Of a stretch of DNA of 28,642 bases, positions 15,458 through 24,566 are shown one piece after another. Made by a program: the position numbers and the translations under genes. Below the pieces are notes generated by a model that saw only the letters and a list, made by a program, of their open reading frames with translations, made no database searches and was not told the DNA's origin. Origin of the DNA: Gammaproteobacteria bacterium UBA7803 (lineage in GTDB: Bacteria; Pseudomonadota; Gammaproteobacteria; Pseudomonadales; Azotimanducaceae); the NCBI GenBank assembly GCA_002480525.1, contig DLCH01000012.1, positions 1 to 28,642 of the forward strand. The letters run 5' to 3'. Positions within the stretch are counted from its first letter, which is position 1. Every line of letters begins with the position of its first letter.

Positions 15458-16984
15458 TCACAGGGCCTTGCGGGCCTTCTGCCGCGCGCGGTAGACGAGC
15501 GAGCCGTCGTCCAGGTCCGCGTTCGGAATGTCTTCCTTGTCGAAGTAGTAGTCCTGGGTGTGCAGCCAGGGCAGCTTGGTCCCCTGTTTGGGCAGCAGAT
15601 GCATGCCGCGCAGCAGGTAGCCGGCGTTGAAGTTCTCCTCCGACACCCAGTTGCGCCGCTCCATGCCCTCGTCTTCCGGCCGCAGGGTCGGCGTGACCAC
15701 GTCCACGCCCCGGGCCTCCATGTGCTCGAGCAGCTTGCACACGAAATCCGAGATCAGGTCGGCCCGCATGGTCCAGCTCGTGCGCAGATAGCCGAACACC
15801 CACAGCATGTTGGGCACGCCCGTGAACATCATGCCGCGCCAGGTCACCGTGTCGGCGAAATCCACCGGCTCGCCGTCCACGTCGAAATCGATGTCGCCGA
15901 ACATGCACAGGTTGAAGCCCGTGGCGGTGACGATGATGTCGGCGTCGAGCTGCTCGCCGGACCTGGTGCGCACGCCGGTCTCGGTGAAGGTGTCGATCTC
16001 GTCGGTCACCACCGAGGCCTTGCCCGCGGCGATGCCCTGGAACAGGTCTCCCTCGGGCACGAAGGCAAGGCGCTGCTGCCAGGGGCGGTAGCTCGGCGTG
16101 AAGTGTTTCTCGACGTCGAACTCTTCGCCGAGAAACGCCCGGGCGCCGGCGATCAGCTCCTGCTTGAGCGTCTCCGGTTCCTCGAAGGAGCGCCGGGTGA
16201 TCTCCTTCATGTCGTGAAGGATGCGCCGCCGCACGATCTCGTGGATCCACTCCTCGGGAATGTCGAGCTCCCGCAGGCTGTCCGCCAGCTCGTTGCGGTT
16301 CTCGCCCGGCGCGAAGTAGGTGGGCGAGCGCTGCAGCATGGTGATGTGCTTCGTCTTGTCCGCCATGGCGGGCACCAGCGTGGCGGCGGTGGCCCCGGAG
16401 CCGATCACCAGCACCGTCTTGTCCTCGTAATCGAGGTCGTCCGGCCAGGTCTGCGGGTGAACGATGCGGCCCTGGTAGCGGTCCATGCCGGGCCACTCCG
16501 GCGTGTACCCGGTGGAGTGGCGGTAGTAGCCCTGGCACATCCACAGGAAGTTGCAGGTGAACATCACCTCCTCGCCCGTGTCGCCGCGCCGGGCAACCAG
16601 GGTCCACACCCGGTCCTCGCTCGACCAGGAGGCGGTCAGCACCGTGTGCCGGTAGCGGATGTGGGGTTCGATGCCGTACTCGTCGATGACCTCGCCCATG
16701 TAATCGAGAATCGCCTCGGCGGACGCGATGGGCGCGCCGGTCCAGGGCTTGAACCGGTAGCCGAAGGTGTACAGGTCCGAGTCCGAGCGGATGCCCGGAT
16801 ACGTATGGGTCTTCCAGGTGCCGCCGAACCCGTCCTGGTTCTCCAGAATCACGAACGATTTGCCGGGCAGACGGCTCTTCAGGTGCACGGCGCCGCCGAC
16901 GCCGGAAATGCCCGCGCCGACGATCAGCACGTCGAAGTGCTCGGCGTGGCCGCTCTCGGGCTGCAGAACAGGGGCTTCACTCAT
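15458..16984 (-). CDS. Flavin-containing (Baeyer-Villiger-type) monooxygenase
   Basis: This 508-residue protein is a class B flavoprotein monooxygenase. It has the FAD-binding GxGxxG (G23-A-G-I-S-G28), the NADPH-binding G195-S-G-A-T-A200 and, between them, Y170-x-G172-x3-H176-P-x2-W180, a variant of the FxGxxxHxxxW fingerprint. FMO/BVMO enzymes use NADPH and O2 to insert oxygen next to ketones or oxidise S and N atoms. The closest-looking group is the EtaA-like monooxygenases. No signal peptide is seen, so it should be cytoplasmic. AGGGAGAGG precedes the ATG. The divergent AraC-type regulator at 17122 is its likely controller. The substrate is probably a hydrophobic ketone or aldehyde. Confidence 0.9.
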   Translation of the reverse strand: MSEAPVLQPESGHAEHFDVLIVGAGISGVGGAVHLKSRLPGKSFVILENQDGFGGTWKTHTYPGIRSDSDLYTFGYRFKPWTGAPIASAEAILDYMGEVIDEYGIEPHIRYRHTVLTASWSSEDRVWTLVARRGDTGEEVMFTCNFLWMCQGYYRHSTGYTPEWPGMDRYQGRIVHPQTWPDDLDYEDKTVLVIGSGATAATLVPAMADKTKHITMLQRSPTYFAPGENRNELADSLRELDIPEEWIHEIVRRRILHDMKEITRRSFEEPETLKQELIAGARAFLGEEFDVEKHFTPSYRPWQQRLAFVPEGDLFQGIAAGKASVVTDEIDTFTETGVRTRSGEQLDADIIVTATGFNLCMFGDIDFDVDGEPVDFADTVTWRGMMFTGVPNMLWVFGYLRTSWTMRADLISDFVCKLLEHMEARGVDVVTPTLRPEDEGMERRNWVSEENFNAGYLLRGMHLLPKQGTKLPWLHTQDYYFDKEDIPNADLDDGSLVYRARQKARKAL

Positions 16985-17121
16985 GGATTCGCCTCTCCCT
17001 AGGTGATGGACTCGAACGTCACACCTTAGGCAAGGGCCGCCCTGCCAACCATTGCTCTAGCGGCCACGAACTTGATAATTTGGGCCATTCTGTTCCTGTT
17101 CTGGCGTGACGGAGTCCGACC

Positions 17122-18219
17122 ATGGCCCAGCGTTCCGACCCAGCCACCCGCCCGCCGGGCCGGCTGCTCGCCAGCGGCAGCCTCGCCACCCGGCGGCGCA
17201 CCGTCGCCGGCATTCTCGGCCAATGCGGGCTCGCCGGGCTCGACGAAACCGAGGTGCGCGGCGTGCTGCGCCTCGCCGGCCTGCCCGCCCGGGCCGCCAC
17301 GGACCCGGACTTCCCCGTGTCCCTGGACCGGGAGCTGACCGCGCTGTCGGTGCTGCTGCGGCGGGTGGCGGAATCCCAGCGCACCGGCGCCGAGTTCGCC
17401 ATCAGTGTGTTCAGCGCCATCGGCATCAATCACTACGGCATTCTCGGCCTGGCCATGCAGCATGCGCCGACGGTGCTCGCCGCCCTAGAGGTCATGCTGT
17501 CCTACCCGGAGCTGTGCTGGGGGCACTCCCGGATCGTCGTCACCGGGTCGGCCGACGCCGTCACGCTCGCCTTCGAGATGGACGCGCCGGCGCCCGACGG
17601 CGGGGACGCCGAGGTGCTGCGGGAGTACTGCGTGACCACGGACCTGGTGTCCGTCGAGCACCTGATCGGCGATCTCATCGATCGAGCCATTCCGCCCGTC
17701 GCCATCACCCTCCCGTTCGCCGATCCCGGCGCCCACTTCCGCGCCGAGGACCGGCTCGGCTGCCCGGTCGCCTTCGGCGCGCCGGCGGCGGAGATCCGCT
17801 ATCCCCGGGAGATCGCCGAGGCCGTGCCGGTACACGCCGGCGACCTGCCGTTCAGGCGCTACGACAAGGTCGCCCGGACCTTCTCCAGCCTGCTCGCGGA
17901 GGAGGAGGACATCGCCGAGCAGAGCTCGCGCCTGCTGTGGGCGTACACGCCGGCGCCGACCCGGGAGGAGCTCGCTGACATGCTCGGGGTGTCCACCCGC
18001 ACCCTGGCGCGCCGGCTGAAGACAGCGGGCACCTCCTATGCGACCCTGCTGCGTCACGTCCAGTCGGAGCGGGCCAAGAACTATCTCCGCCACAGCTCGG
18101 CGCCGGTGGCGGAGATCGCGGAGCGCATGGGCTACTCGGATTCCGCCGCCTTCACCCGGGCGTTCCAGGCCTGGACGGGCACCACGCCCGCGCGCTGGCG
18201 CGCCCGCCCGGAGGGTTGA
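17122..18219 (+). CDS. AraC-family transcriptional regulator (OruR/ArgR-like)
   Basis: The protein has 365 residues. The C-terminal AraC/XylS DNA-binding domain (about 280-362) shows both helix-turn-helix units: TREELADMLGVSTRTLARRL, then APVAEIAERMGYSDSAAFTRAFQAWTG. The N-terminal part (about 30-230) is the arabinose-binding-like domain common in AraC proteins of the OruR type (GHSRIVVTG, SFPxADP-like pattern LPFADPGAHF). GGAG lies 7 bases before the ATG. The 137-base gap to the flavin monooxygenase contains a CTGTTC tandem duplication (17090-17101) near the presumed promoter. It is likely to activate the divergent monooxygenase in response to a substrate. Confidence 0.88.
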   Translation: MAQRSDPATRPPGRLLASGSLATRRRTVAGILGQCGLAGLDETEVRGVLRLAGLPARAATDPDFPVSLDRELTALSVLLRRVAESQRTGAEFAISVFSAIGINHYGILGLAMQHAPTVLAALEVMLSYPELCWGHSRIVVTGSADAVTLAFEMDAPAPDGGDAEVLREYCVTTDLVSVEHLIGDLIDRAIPPVAITLPFADPGAHFRAEDRLGCPVAFGAPAAEIRYPREIAEAVPVHAGDLPFRRYDKVARTFSSLLAEEEDIAEQSSRLLWAYTPAPTREELADMLGVSTRTLARRLKTAGTSYATLLRHVQSERAKNYLRHSSAPVAEIAERMGYSDSAAFTRAFQAWTGTTPARWRARPEG

Positions 18220-18226
18220 GCCGCCG

Positions 18227-19168
18227 TCAGGCTTGGAGAATCCGCCGGGCCAGGGCCCGGCCGCTCAGGCAGGCGCCCTCCGCGTCGCCCCCCGGGCACC
18301 AGTCGCCGGCCAGCCCGATGCCCAGGTCCGGCAACCAGACGCAGTCCTGCCCGAGCGGCGCGCTCGCCCGGGCGTAGCGCCAGCGGTGGGCGGCCAGGTA
18401 GTCCGGTGCCGGCAGGTCCGCCGGACAGACCGCGGACAGCACCGCATACAGCGCCAGGGCCACGGCGTCCGCATCCTGCTCGAGACGGGAAGCGGACCAG
18501 GCGGCAGGGGCATGCAGAACGCAGGTGGTCGGCCCGTCCGGGCCGAGATCGGTCACCGTGGAACGCTCGATGGCCTCGCTCTGGCCGAGCTGCCGCAGAC
18601 CCGGCTGCCGGTCGCCGTGGGCCGTCAGCAGCGTCCAGCACGGGCTCATGCGCACCGCCTCCATGCCGTCGGGCAGCGGCAGGCCGCTGGCGGCCAGCAG
18701 CGCCGCCGCCTGGGGCGCCGGAATGGCGACCACCACCGCGTCGAAGGCCGGCTCGGCCGCCTCGTCCTGATGCAGGGCGACCCGCCAGCCGTCCGAGCCG
18801 GGCGCCAGCAGCGCCACGGGACAGCCGAACCGGCAGTCGAGGTCCTCCACCAGCGGGCGCAGCAGTTCGCGCATGTCGGGCCTGCCCACGAACCGGGCGA
18901 CGGCTTCGCCGGGGATCGCCGTCGCGCTGCCCCGGCGCTCGAGCGATTCGAGCAGGGCCAGGAATTCCCGGGACCGGACATGGACCGCCGGGGCGCCGTG
19001 GTTCCACCACAGGCCGTCCCGACGGCGCGTCGCCAGGCGCCCGCCGATGTCGCCGCTCTTGTCGAACACCACGACCCGCCGGCCGGCGTCGGCGAGCTGC
19101 CGGGCGCAGACCAGCCCCGCCATGCCGGCTCCGATCACCGCGACGCGATGGATGACGCTCCCCACCAT
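18227..19168 (-). CDS. Renalase-like NAD(P)/FAD-dependent oxidoreductase
   Basis: The 313-residue protein has an N-terminal FAD dinucleotide-binding motif (VAVIGAGMAG, glycines at 13, 15, 18), then FDKSGDIGGRLATRR and HGAPAVH. This DK-GG-R-ATRR pattern marks the COG3380 family related to human renalase. The end (GIGLAGDWCPGGDAEGACLSGRALA) is the usual second FAD contact. Members oxidise isomeric NAD(P)H species or amines; the substrate here is unknown. The ATG at 19168 is chosen as the nearest start ahead of the FAD motif, though its ribosome binding site is weak. It lies downstream of the MHYT signalling gene and is convergent with the AraC gene by 7 bases. Confidence 0.85.
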   Translation of the reverse strand: MVGSVIHRVAVIGAGMAGLVCARQLADAGRRVVVFDKSGDIGGRLATRRRDGLWWNHGAPAVHVRSREFLALLESLERRGSATAIPGEAVARFVGRPDMRELLRPLVEDLDCRFGCPVALLAPGSDGWRVALHQDEAAEPAFDAVVVAIPAPQAAALLAASGLPLPDGMEAVRMSPCWTLLTAHGDRQPGLRQLGQSEAIERSTVTDLGPDGPTTCVLHAPAAWSASRLEQDADAVALALYAVLSAVCPADLPAPDYLAAHRWRYARASAPLGQDCVWLPDLGIGLAGDWCPGGDAEGACLSGRALARRILQA

Positions 19169-19224
19169 GGCGACAGGGTCCAGCCATCGCCGTGGACGCC
19201 ACGTGAAAGCCCGCCGGACGGAAG

Positions 19225-19240
19225 CCGGCCCGCAGGCCGG
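19225..19240 (-). terminator. GC hairpin downstream of the MHYT signalling gene
   Basis: CCGGCC-CGCA-GGCCGG is a perfect 6-bp stem with four-base loop, a few bases past the TGA at 19243 on the minus strand and before the FAD oxidoreductase start. No T-tract follows, so termination may be weak or Rho-dependent. Confidence 0.3.
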
Positions 19241-19242
19241 GA

Positions 19243-21636
19243 TCAGGCCCGGCGGAGCGCCACCTCGCCGGCGACCAGCGCGCGGTAGGCCGCGATCGGC
19301 GCAGGCCGGCCGATCAGGTAGCCCTGCACCTCGGTGCAGCCCGCACGCCGGAGAAAGTCGAGCTGGAAGTGGTCCTCCACCCCCTCCGCCACGATCGGCA
19401 GACCGAGGGCGTGGCTCAGACCGATCACCGCCTTGACGATCGCCCGCGCGTCCTCGCTGTCCGCCAGCGACATCACGAAGCTGCGGTCGATCTTGATCTT
19501 GTCGAACGGAAACGACTGGAGATAGCTCAGGGACGAGTAGCCGGTGCCGAAGTCGTCCATGGCCAGGGATACGCCGAGGCGCTTGAGATCGTGCAGCACG
19601 GCCACCGCGAGCTCCCGGTCGCTCATCAGCACGCTCTCGGTGATCTCGAGCTCGAGGCGCGCGGGATCGAGCCCGGTCTCCGCCAGCACCTCGGCGACCT
19701 GATGGCCCAGCGGCGCCCGCTGGAACTGAACCGGCGACAGATTCACCGCGACTTTCAGCGGCCGGCTCCAGGCCGCGGCGTCCCGGCAGGCCTGCCGCAG
19801 CACCCACTCGCCCAGGGCGATGATCAGCCCGCTGTCCTCGGCGACGCCGATGAACTCGCCGGGGGCCAGCCGGCCCCGGGTCGGGTGCTCCCAGCGCACC
19901 AGCGCCTCGAAGCCGATGACCGCGCCCGTGCCAGCGTCGGCCTGGGGCTGGTACTCGAGCTGCAGCCCGCCCGAGTCGATGGCGGCGCGCAGTTCCACTT
20001 CGAGCAGGCGGCGCGTGCGGATCGCGGTATCCATCGCCGGCTCGAAGAACCGGTAGGTATCGCGCCCCTCGGACTTGGCCCGGTACAGCGCCATGTCGGC
20101 CCGCCGCAGCATCTCTTCCACGGTGGCGCCATCGTCCGGGAACACCGCCACGCCGATGCTCGCGCCGATCCGGGCGAGCCCGTCGCTGAGCTGGTAATCG
20201 AGCCGCAGCGCGTCCGCCAGGCGGCCCGCCAGCCGGCGCGCGCTGTCCGGCTGGGCGTCGGCGGCCTGAATCACCGCGAACTCGTCGCCGCTGAGCCGCG
20301 CCACCGTGTCCTGGGCCTCGACCAGGCCCTGGATCCGGGCGGCAACCTGGGCCAGCAGCTCGTCGCCGGCGTCGTGCCCCTGGGTGTCGTTGACTTCCTT
20401 GAACCGGTCCAGGTCGATGCACAGCACCGCCAGGCGCTCCCCGGCCCTGGCCGCCCGGGCCAGATCCTGCTGCAGCCGGTCCTTGAAGCGGATCCGGTTG
20501 GGCAGCCCGGTCAATCCGTCGAAGTAGGCCAGGAACTCGATTCTCGCCTGGGACTGCTTGCGCTCCGTGAGGTCCCGGGCCACCACGACCCGCCGGTCCC
20601 CGCCGCCGTCGCCCGGCAGCGGCCGAACCAGCAGTTCCACCGGCACGCGGCCGCCGCCCCGGGTCCGCAGGACCGACTCGAAGGTCTTGCGGCAGCCCGC
20701 CTTCAGGCAGTCCTCGAACCGCGCCAGCACGTCCTCGTCGAAGTAGCCGCCGAGGGATGCCCCGGCCAGGTCCGGCTCGGCGGTGCCGCTCATGGCGAGA
20801 AAAGCGCCGTTGCCGTACTCGATGCGATCGCCCGAACAGATGACCACGCCTTCCGTCGACGCGTCGGTCAGCGTCGCCAGCCGCTGCGACTCCTGCTCGG
20901 CGCGCTGGGCGAGGTGGCGGTCCACCAGCGACGATGCGAGGCACAGCAGCACCACCGTCAGGGAGGCGGCCGCCACCCCGACCGCCAGCCAGTGATCGGA
21001 CAGCAGCCGCTCCGGCGCGGCGGCGCCGACGTCGGGAACCAGGGTCATGGCCGTCATGGCGGAGAAGTGCATGCTGGTGATCGCCAGCGCCAGCAGCGCC
21101 GTAGCCGCCAGCATGCCGCGCACGCCACGCCGGCGGTCGGCGACCCACAGGGTCGCGGCCCCGAGCCCGACGCCCAGCACCACCGACGCCAGCACGCCGG
21201 CCGGCGCGTACTCGATGGCGCCGGGGAACCGAACGGCCGCCATGCCCGTGTAGTGCATGATCACGATGCCGGTTCCGAGCATGGCGCCGGCCAGCGCCGG
21301 CGGCAGCCAGCGGCGGCGCGCCAGGTAGGCGCCCAGCCCCACCGCGCTGACGGCGACGGCGACCAGCAACGACAGGATCGTCAGGGCCAGGTCGTAGCCC
21401 ATGGGCAGCACCGACCGATACGCCAGCATGGCGACGAAGTGCGTCGACCAGATCGCCAGCCCGGTCGCCACCGACGCCGTCGCGAGCCACACCAGCCGGT
21501 GCCGGTCCCCCTGGCTGTCCCGGGCCTGCCCCGTCAGGGACACGGCCGCCAGGGACGACAGCAGGCAGATCAGGCCCGCCAGGGCCATCAGCCAGGGGTC
21601 GTGGTCCGCCACGAGGCAATCGAAGATATGGGACAT
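19243..21636 (-). CDS. MHYT-PAS-GGDEF-EAL cyclic-di-GMP signalling protein
   Basis: The protein has 797 residues from the ATG at 21636; a GTG 18 bases upstream is an alternative. The N-terminal membrane sensor has the three MHYT signatures (STHFVAM, MHYTGM, MHFSAM) spread over about seven helices (residues 15-240). A PAS domain (about 262-370) precedes the GGDEF domain, whose active site reads S449-G-D-E-F453. The EAL domain (about 560-790) starts EALVRW (E577) and keeps DDFGTGYSSL, KIDRSF and EGVE, so phosphodiesterase activity is likely. SGDEF variants can remain active cyclases. MHYT domains are proposed to bind copper and sense O2, CO or NO. It would adjust cyclic-di-GMP and so motility or biofilm state. 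Confidence 0.93.
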   Translation of the reverse strand: MSHIFDCLVADHDPWLMALAGLICLLSSLAAVSLTGQARDSQGDRHRLVWLATASVATGLAIWSTHFVAMLAYRSVLPMGYDLALTILSLLVAVAVSAVGLGAYLARRRWLPPALAGAMLGTGIVIMHYTGMAAVRFPGAIEYAPAGVLASVVLGVGLGAATLWVADRRRGVRGMLAATALLALAITSMHFSAMTAMTLVPDVGAAAPERLLSDHWLAVGVAAASLTVVLLCLASSLVDRHLAQRAEQESQRLATLTDASTEGVVICSGDRIEYGNGAFLAMSGTAEPDLAGASLGGYFDEDVLARFEDCLKAGCRKTFESVLRTRGGGRVPVELLVRPLPGDGGGDRRVVVARDLTERKQSQARIEFLAYFDGLTGLPNRIRFKDRLQQDLARAARAGERLAVLCIDLDRFKEVNDTQGHDAGDELLAQVAARIQGLVEAQDTVARLSGDEFAVIQAADAQPDSARRLAGRLADALRLDYQLSDGLARIGASIGVAVFPDDGATVEEMLRRADMALYRAKSEGRDTYRFFEPAMDTAIRTRRLLEVELRAAIDSGGLQLEYQPQADAGTGAVIGFEALVRWEHPTRGRLAPGEFIGVAEDSGLIIALGEWVLRQACRDAAAWSRPLKVAVNLSPVQFQRAPLGHQVAEVLAETGLDPARLELEITESVLMSDRELAVAVLHDLKRLGVSLAMDDFGTGYSSLSYLQSFPFDKIKIDRSFVMSLADSEDARAIVKAVIGLSHALGLPIVAEGVEDHFQLDFLRRAGCTEVQGYLIGRPAPIAAYRALVAGEVALRRA

Positions 21637-21883
21637 CGCTGTGGCGGGCTCCACGGTACGGCGTGTGGACGGGTATCGACGAAGCCGGCGGCGGCCCGTC
21701 GCTGCTCGAAAGGTAGTTCAGGTGGCCGGCGCGGCAAGGCGTCCCGTGACCCGGGTCACGAAATTCGCCGTCGACCTGCGCCGAAGATGCGCCGGGCCGC
21801 ACCGGACGACGGTGGTTCATCGTCAGGCTTTGTGCTTGTATGAGGCCCAGACCCCGTCCGACACCGCCTGCGAGGAGGCCCTC

Positions 21884-23611
21884 TTGCGACCCATTGCCGT
21901 ATGCCTTGCCGCCCTTCTGCTCGCCGCCTGCGCCCGGGACCCGGCCGTCGCCGCCGCACCGGACCGGCCCGCCTGGCCCCACGGCGGCATGGTCGCGGCC
22001 GCCAACCCCTATGCCGTCGAAGCCGGCCGCCGGGTGCTGGCCGCCGGCGGCCACGCCGTGGACGCGGCCATCGCCGCCCACGCGGTGCTCGGACTGGTGG
22101 AACCCCAGAGCTCGGGTATCGGCGGCGGCGCCTTCATGCTCGTCTACGACGCGGCAGAAGACGCGGTGATCGCCTACGACGGCCGCGAGACCGCGCCCGC
22201 CGACGCCACCGCGGACATGTTCGTGGTGGACGGCGAGGCGCTCGGCTATCTGGCGGCGTGGCAGAGCGGCCTGTCGGTGGGCGTGCCCGGTATGCCCGCC
22301 CTGTATGCGGACACCCACGCCCGCCACGGCCGTCTGCCGCTGGCCGAGGTACTGGCGCCCGCCATCGAGCTGGCCCGGGAAGGCTTCGAGGTGTCGCCGC
22401 GGCTGTCCGGATTCCTCGCCCGGATCCGCCAGGTGTCCCGGCTGGACGACAACCCGGACACCGCCGCCTACTTCTATCCGGACGGCGAGCCGCTGCCGGC
22501 CGGCTTCCTGCGGCGCAACCCGGCCTACGCCGACACCCTGGAGCGCCTCGCCGCGTCGGGCCCGGCGTCGTTCTACCGGGGCGCCCTGGCCGAGGACATC
22601 TTCGAGGCGGTGCGGGCCGAGCCGCACCCCGGCCGGCTCAGCCTCGACGATCTGGCGGGATACCGCACCGTCCGCCGCGAGGCCGTGTGCGGAACCGCCA
22701 CCGACGTCCGGGTCTGCACCATGCCGCCGCCCTCCTCCGGGCTCGCCCAGGTGATGATCCTCGATCTCTACGACCGGTTCGCCGCCGGGCTGGCCGCCGG
22801 CGACGACACGGCGCGCTGGTCGGCCTTCGTCGACGCCCAGCGCCTCGCCTATGCCGACCGCGACCGCTACGTCGGCGACCCGGACTTCGCCGCGGTGCCG
22901 GTGGCCGACCTGATCGACCCTGCCTATCTCCGCGCCCGCGCCGCCGAGCGCGCCGCGCCGGGCGCCGCGCCGAAGCCGGGCGACCCCGGTGCGGTGCTGC
23001 GCAACGAGCCGATGCTGGTCCGCTACGCGCCGGACTCCACCGCGCCGATGCCGAGCACCAGCCACCTGTCGGTGATCGACGGCGCTGGCAACGCCGTTTC
23101 GCTCACCGCCTCTGTGGAAGCGCCGTTCGGCTCGTCGCGCTGGGCCGGCGGGTTCCTGCTGAACAACCAGCTCACCGACTTCGCCCGGGACCCCGGCGAG
23201 CCCGGCGCCGCGGCCGCGAACATCGCCCTGCCGGGCAAGCGGCCGCGCTCCTCCATGTCGCCCACCCTGGTGTTCGACGCGGACGGCGGCCTGCGCATGG
23301 TGACCGGTTCACCCGGCGGCAACTCGATCGTCGCCTACGTGGCCAAGTCGCTGGTGGGGGTGCTGCGCTGGGGCCTGTCGGCCCAGGAGGCGGTGGATCT
23401 GCCCAACGTCATCGCCCGCGGGCTCACGGTGCGGGTGGAAACCGGCGTCGACGGCGGGGCCGCCGTGGCCGAGGGGCTGACCGGGCTCGGCTATCCGGTC
23501 CAGGAGCGCGAGGGCGAGAACTCCGGCCTGCACGTGATCGTGGTACGCGACGACGGCCTGGAAGGCGCCGCGGACCCGCGCCGCGAGGGCGAGGCCGTCG
23601 CGGTGCCCTGA
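21884..23611 (+). CDS. ggt: Gamma-glutamyltransferase, lipoprotein form
   Basis: The 575-residue protein starts at TTG: GAGGAGG sits 5 bases ahead, and this start gives a clean lipoprotein signal, MRPIAVCLAALLLAAC, with C16 lipidated. No in-frame ATG lies near. Gamma-glutamyltransferases are exported precursors that self-cleave into large and small subunits before a catalytic threonine, here T392 in STSHLSVIDG. Other family marks are GGHAVDAAIAAH, SSGIGGGAFML, GRETAP, PPPSSG and RPRSSMSPT, then GSPGG. It breaks down glutathione and other gamma-glutamyl compounds in the periplasm or at the outer membrane. Length is normal. It is divergent from the cyclic-di-GMP gene across a 247-base gap in which I see no clear promoter. 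Confidence 0.9.
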   Translation: MRPIAVCLAALLLAACARDPAVAAAPDRPAWPHGGMVAAANPYAVEAGRRVLAAGGHAVDAAIAAHAVLGLVEPQSSGIGGGAFMLVYDAAEDAVIAYDGRETAPADATADMFVVDGEALGYLAAWQSGLSVGVPGMPALYADTHARHGRLPLAEVLAPAIELAREGFEVSPRLSGFLARIRQVSRLDDNPDTAAYFYPDGEPLPAGFLRRNPAYADTLERLAASGPASFYRGALAEDIFEAVRAEPHPGRLSLDDLAGYRTVRREAVCGTATDVRVCTMPPPSSGLAQVMILDLYDRFAAGLAAGDDTARWSAFVDAQRLAYADRDRYVGDPDFAAVPVADLIDPAYLRARAAERAAPGAAPKPGDPGAVLRNEPMLVRYAPDSTAPMPSTSHLSVIDGAGNAVSLTASVEAPFGSSRWAGGFLLNNQLTDFARDPGEPGAAAANIALPGKRPRSSMSPTLVFDADGGLRMVTGSPGGNSIVAYVAKSLVGVLRWGLSAQEAVDLPNVIARGLTVRVETGVDGGAAVAEGLTGLGYPVQEREGENSGLHVIVVRDDGLEGAADPRREGEAVAVP

Positions 23612-23621
23612 GCCGCTCAGG
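23607..23621. repeat. Palindrome holding both convergent stop codons
   Basis: CCTGAG-CCG-CTCAGG is a 6-bp stem with three-base loop. The TGA of the gamma-glutamyltransferase and the TGA of the convergent PF10118 gene are both inside it. It might act as a small bidirectional termination or RNA-stability element. A similar 5-bp stem (12438-12451) covers the convergent SDR and FetB stops. Confidence 0.35.
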
Positions 23622-24432
23622 TGGCGCTGTCCGCCATCGCCGTGTAGCGCGCCGACAGGTCCGCCACCGAGTCCGGCACGACGTAGCCGTGGGGCGAGTA
23701 GCCCGGCAGCATCGAGCGGATGTGCTTGGGCCACGGCCGCAGCGCCAGCACCAGCTTCTCGATCGGCCTGACGCGGCAGCGCTCGCCGTAGCGTTCGACG
23801 TCGGCGGCCGACATGATCTTCGTGCAGTCGCCGATGAAGCGCTGCATGTGGCGCTGGGCGAACCAGCACATGCGCGCCCGGTACAGATAATCCCCGTAGA
23901 GATGCTGGTAGATGTCGAAGGCCACGTTGCGATGCTCGATCTCCTCGAGCATGTGCCAGCGGAACAGGTGGCCGAACGCCGGGTCCGTGCGCGGGTGATC
24001 GCAGACCCGGGACTCGAGGATCTCCAGCGCGCCCTGGGTCGTGTAGGCCTCGAAGCCCTCCACGAAGCCGACCCGGAAGCGGTCGTCACGATCCTCCAGA
24101 AAGCTGCGGAAATCCTCGGCGAGACGTTCGATCCGCGCCTCCAGGCCGGGATAGCCGTGGGCCACCACCACGGCGTTGAACCGCTCGTGCTGCTGATAGT
24201 GCTGGGCTTCCTGGCGGCAGAACCGGTCCACGGCCTCCCGCAGCTCGGCGTCCGTCACGCGATCGAGCACCCGCCGCAGCGACTTGACGATGAACGGCTC
24301 CAGCAGCGCGACGTACAGCCCCAGGCCCGTGAAGTTGTAGGACACGGCGGCGTGGTTGGCCATGTAGATCGGGTGGAACTGCTCGGGCTCGGGCACCTCG
24401 AAGGTGAGGCGCCGGACGGGTATGGCATGCAT
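23617..24432 (-). CDS. PF10118-family predicted metal-dependent (diiron-like) hydrolase
   Basis: The 271-residue protein matches the predicted metal-dependent hydrolase family PF10118. It has two E-x2-H helices placed like those of ferritin-type diiron proteins: E75-A-Q-H78 with the following H82-E83, and E163-E-I-E166-H167-R-N-V-A-F-D. The family is soluble, with unknown reaction; members are frequent next to lipid, alkane and steroid genes, and the fold suggests oxygenase or reductase chemistry. The ATG at 24432 is chosen because family sequence starts there (HAIPVRRLTFEVPEP); upstream frame sequence is Arg/Pro-rich and non-coding in look. It is divergent from the molybdenum hydroxylase operon. 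Confidence 0.8.
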   Translation of the reverse strand: MHAIPVRRLTFEVPEPEQFHPIYMANHAAVSYNFTGLGLYVALLEPFIVKSLRRVLDRVTDAELREAVDRFCRQEAQHYQQHERFNAVVVAHGYPGLEARIERLAEDFRSFLEDRDDRFRVGFVEGFEAYTTQGALEILESRVCDHPRTDPAFGHLFRWHMLEEIEHRNVAFDIYQHLYGDYLYRARMCWFAQRHMQRFIGDCTKIMSAADVERYGERCRVRPIEKLVLALRPWPKHIRSMLPGYSPHGYVVPDSVADLSARYTAMADSAT

Positions 24433-24566
24433 GGCGGGGCCCGGTGACTGGCTCCGCGCCAGCCTAGCCCCCGGCGCCCCGCGCCGGCAAGCGGCCGCCG
24501 GCGGGCACCACGTGTCCTTCACGCCGAAAGTAGTACACTCGGACGCAAATCAAGGAGGAGGCGGCA

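Noticed and set aside
19369..21843. Plus-strand open frame of about 820 codons
   Set aside because: It is antisense to the MHYT-GGDEF-EAL gene, is Arg/Gln/His-rich and has no motif.
18227..23065. Minus-strand open frame of about 1,600 codons spanning several genes
   Set aside because: It is an effect of high G+C: only its 3' end (18227-19168) encodes a recognisable protein, while the rest runs antisense or out of frame to the GGDEF-EAL and gamma-glutamyltransferase genes.
24500..24566. Promoter for the molybdenum-hydroxylase/sox operon
   Set aside because: TACACT (24534-24539) is a fair -10, but no acceptable -35 lies at 16-18 bases, so the site cannot be placed.
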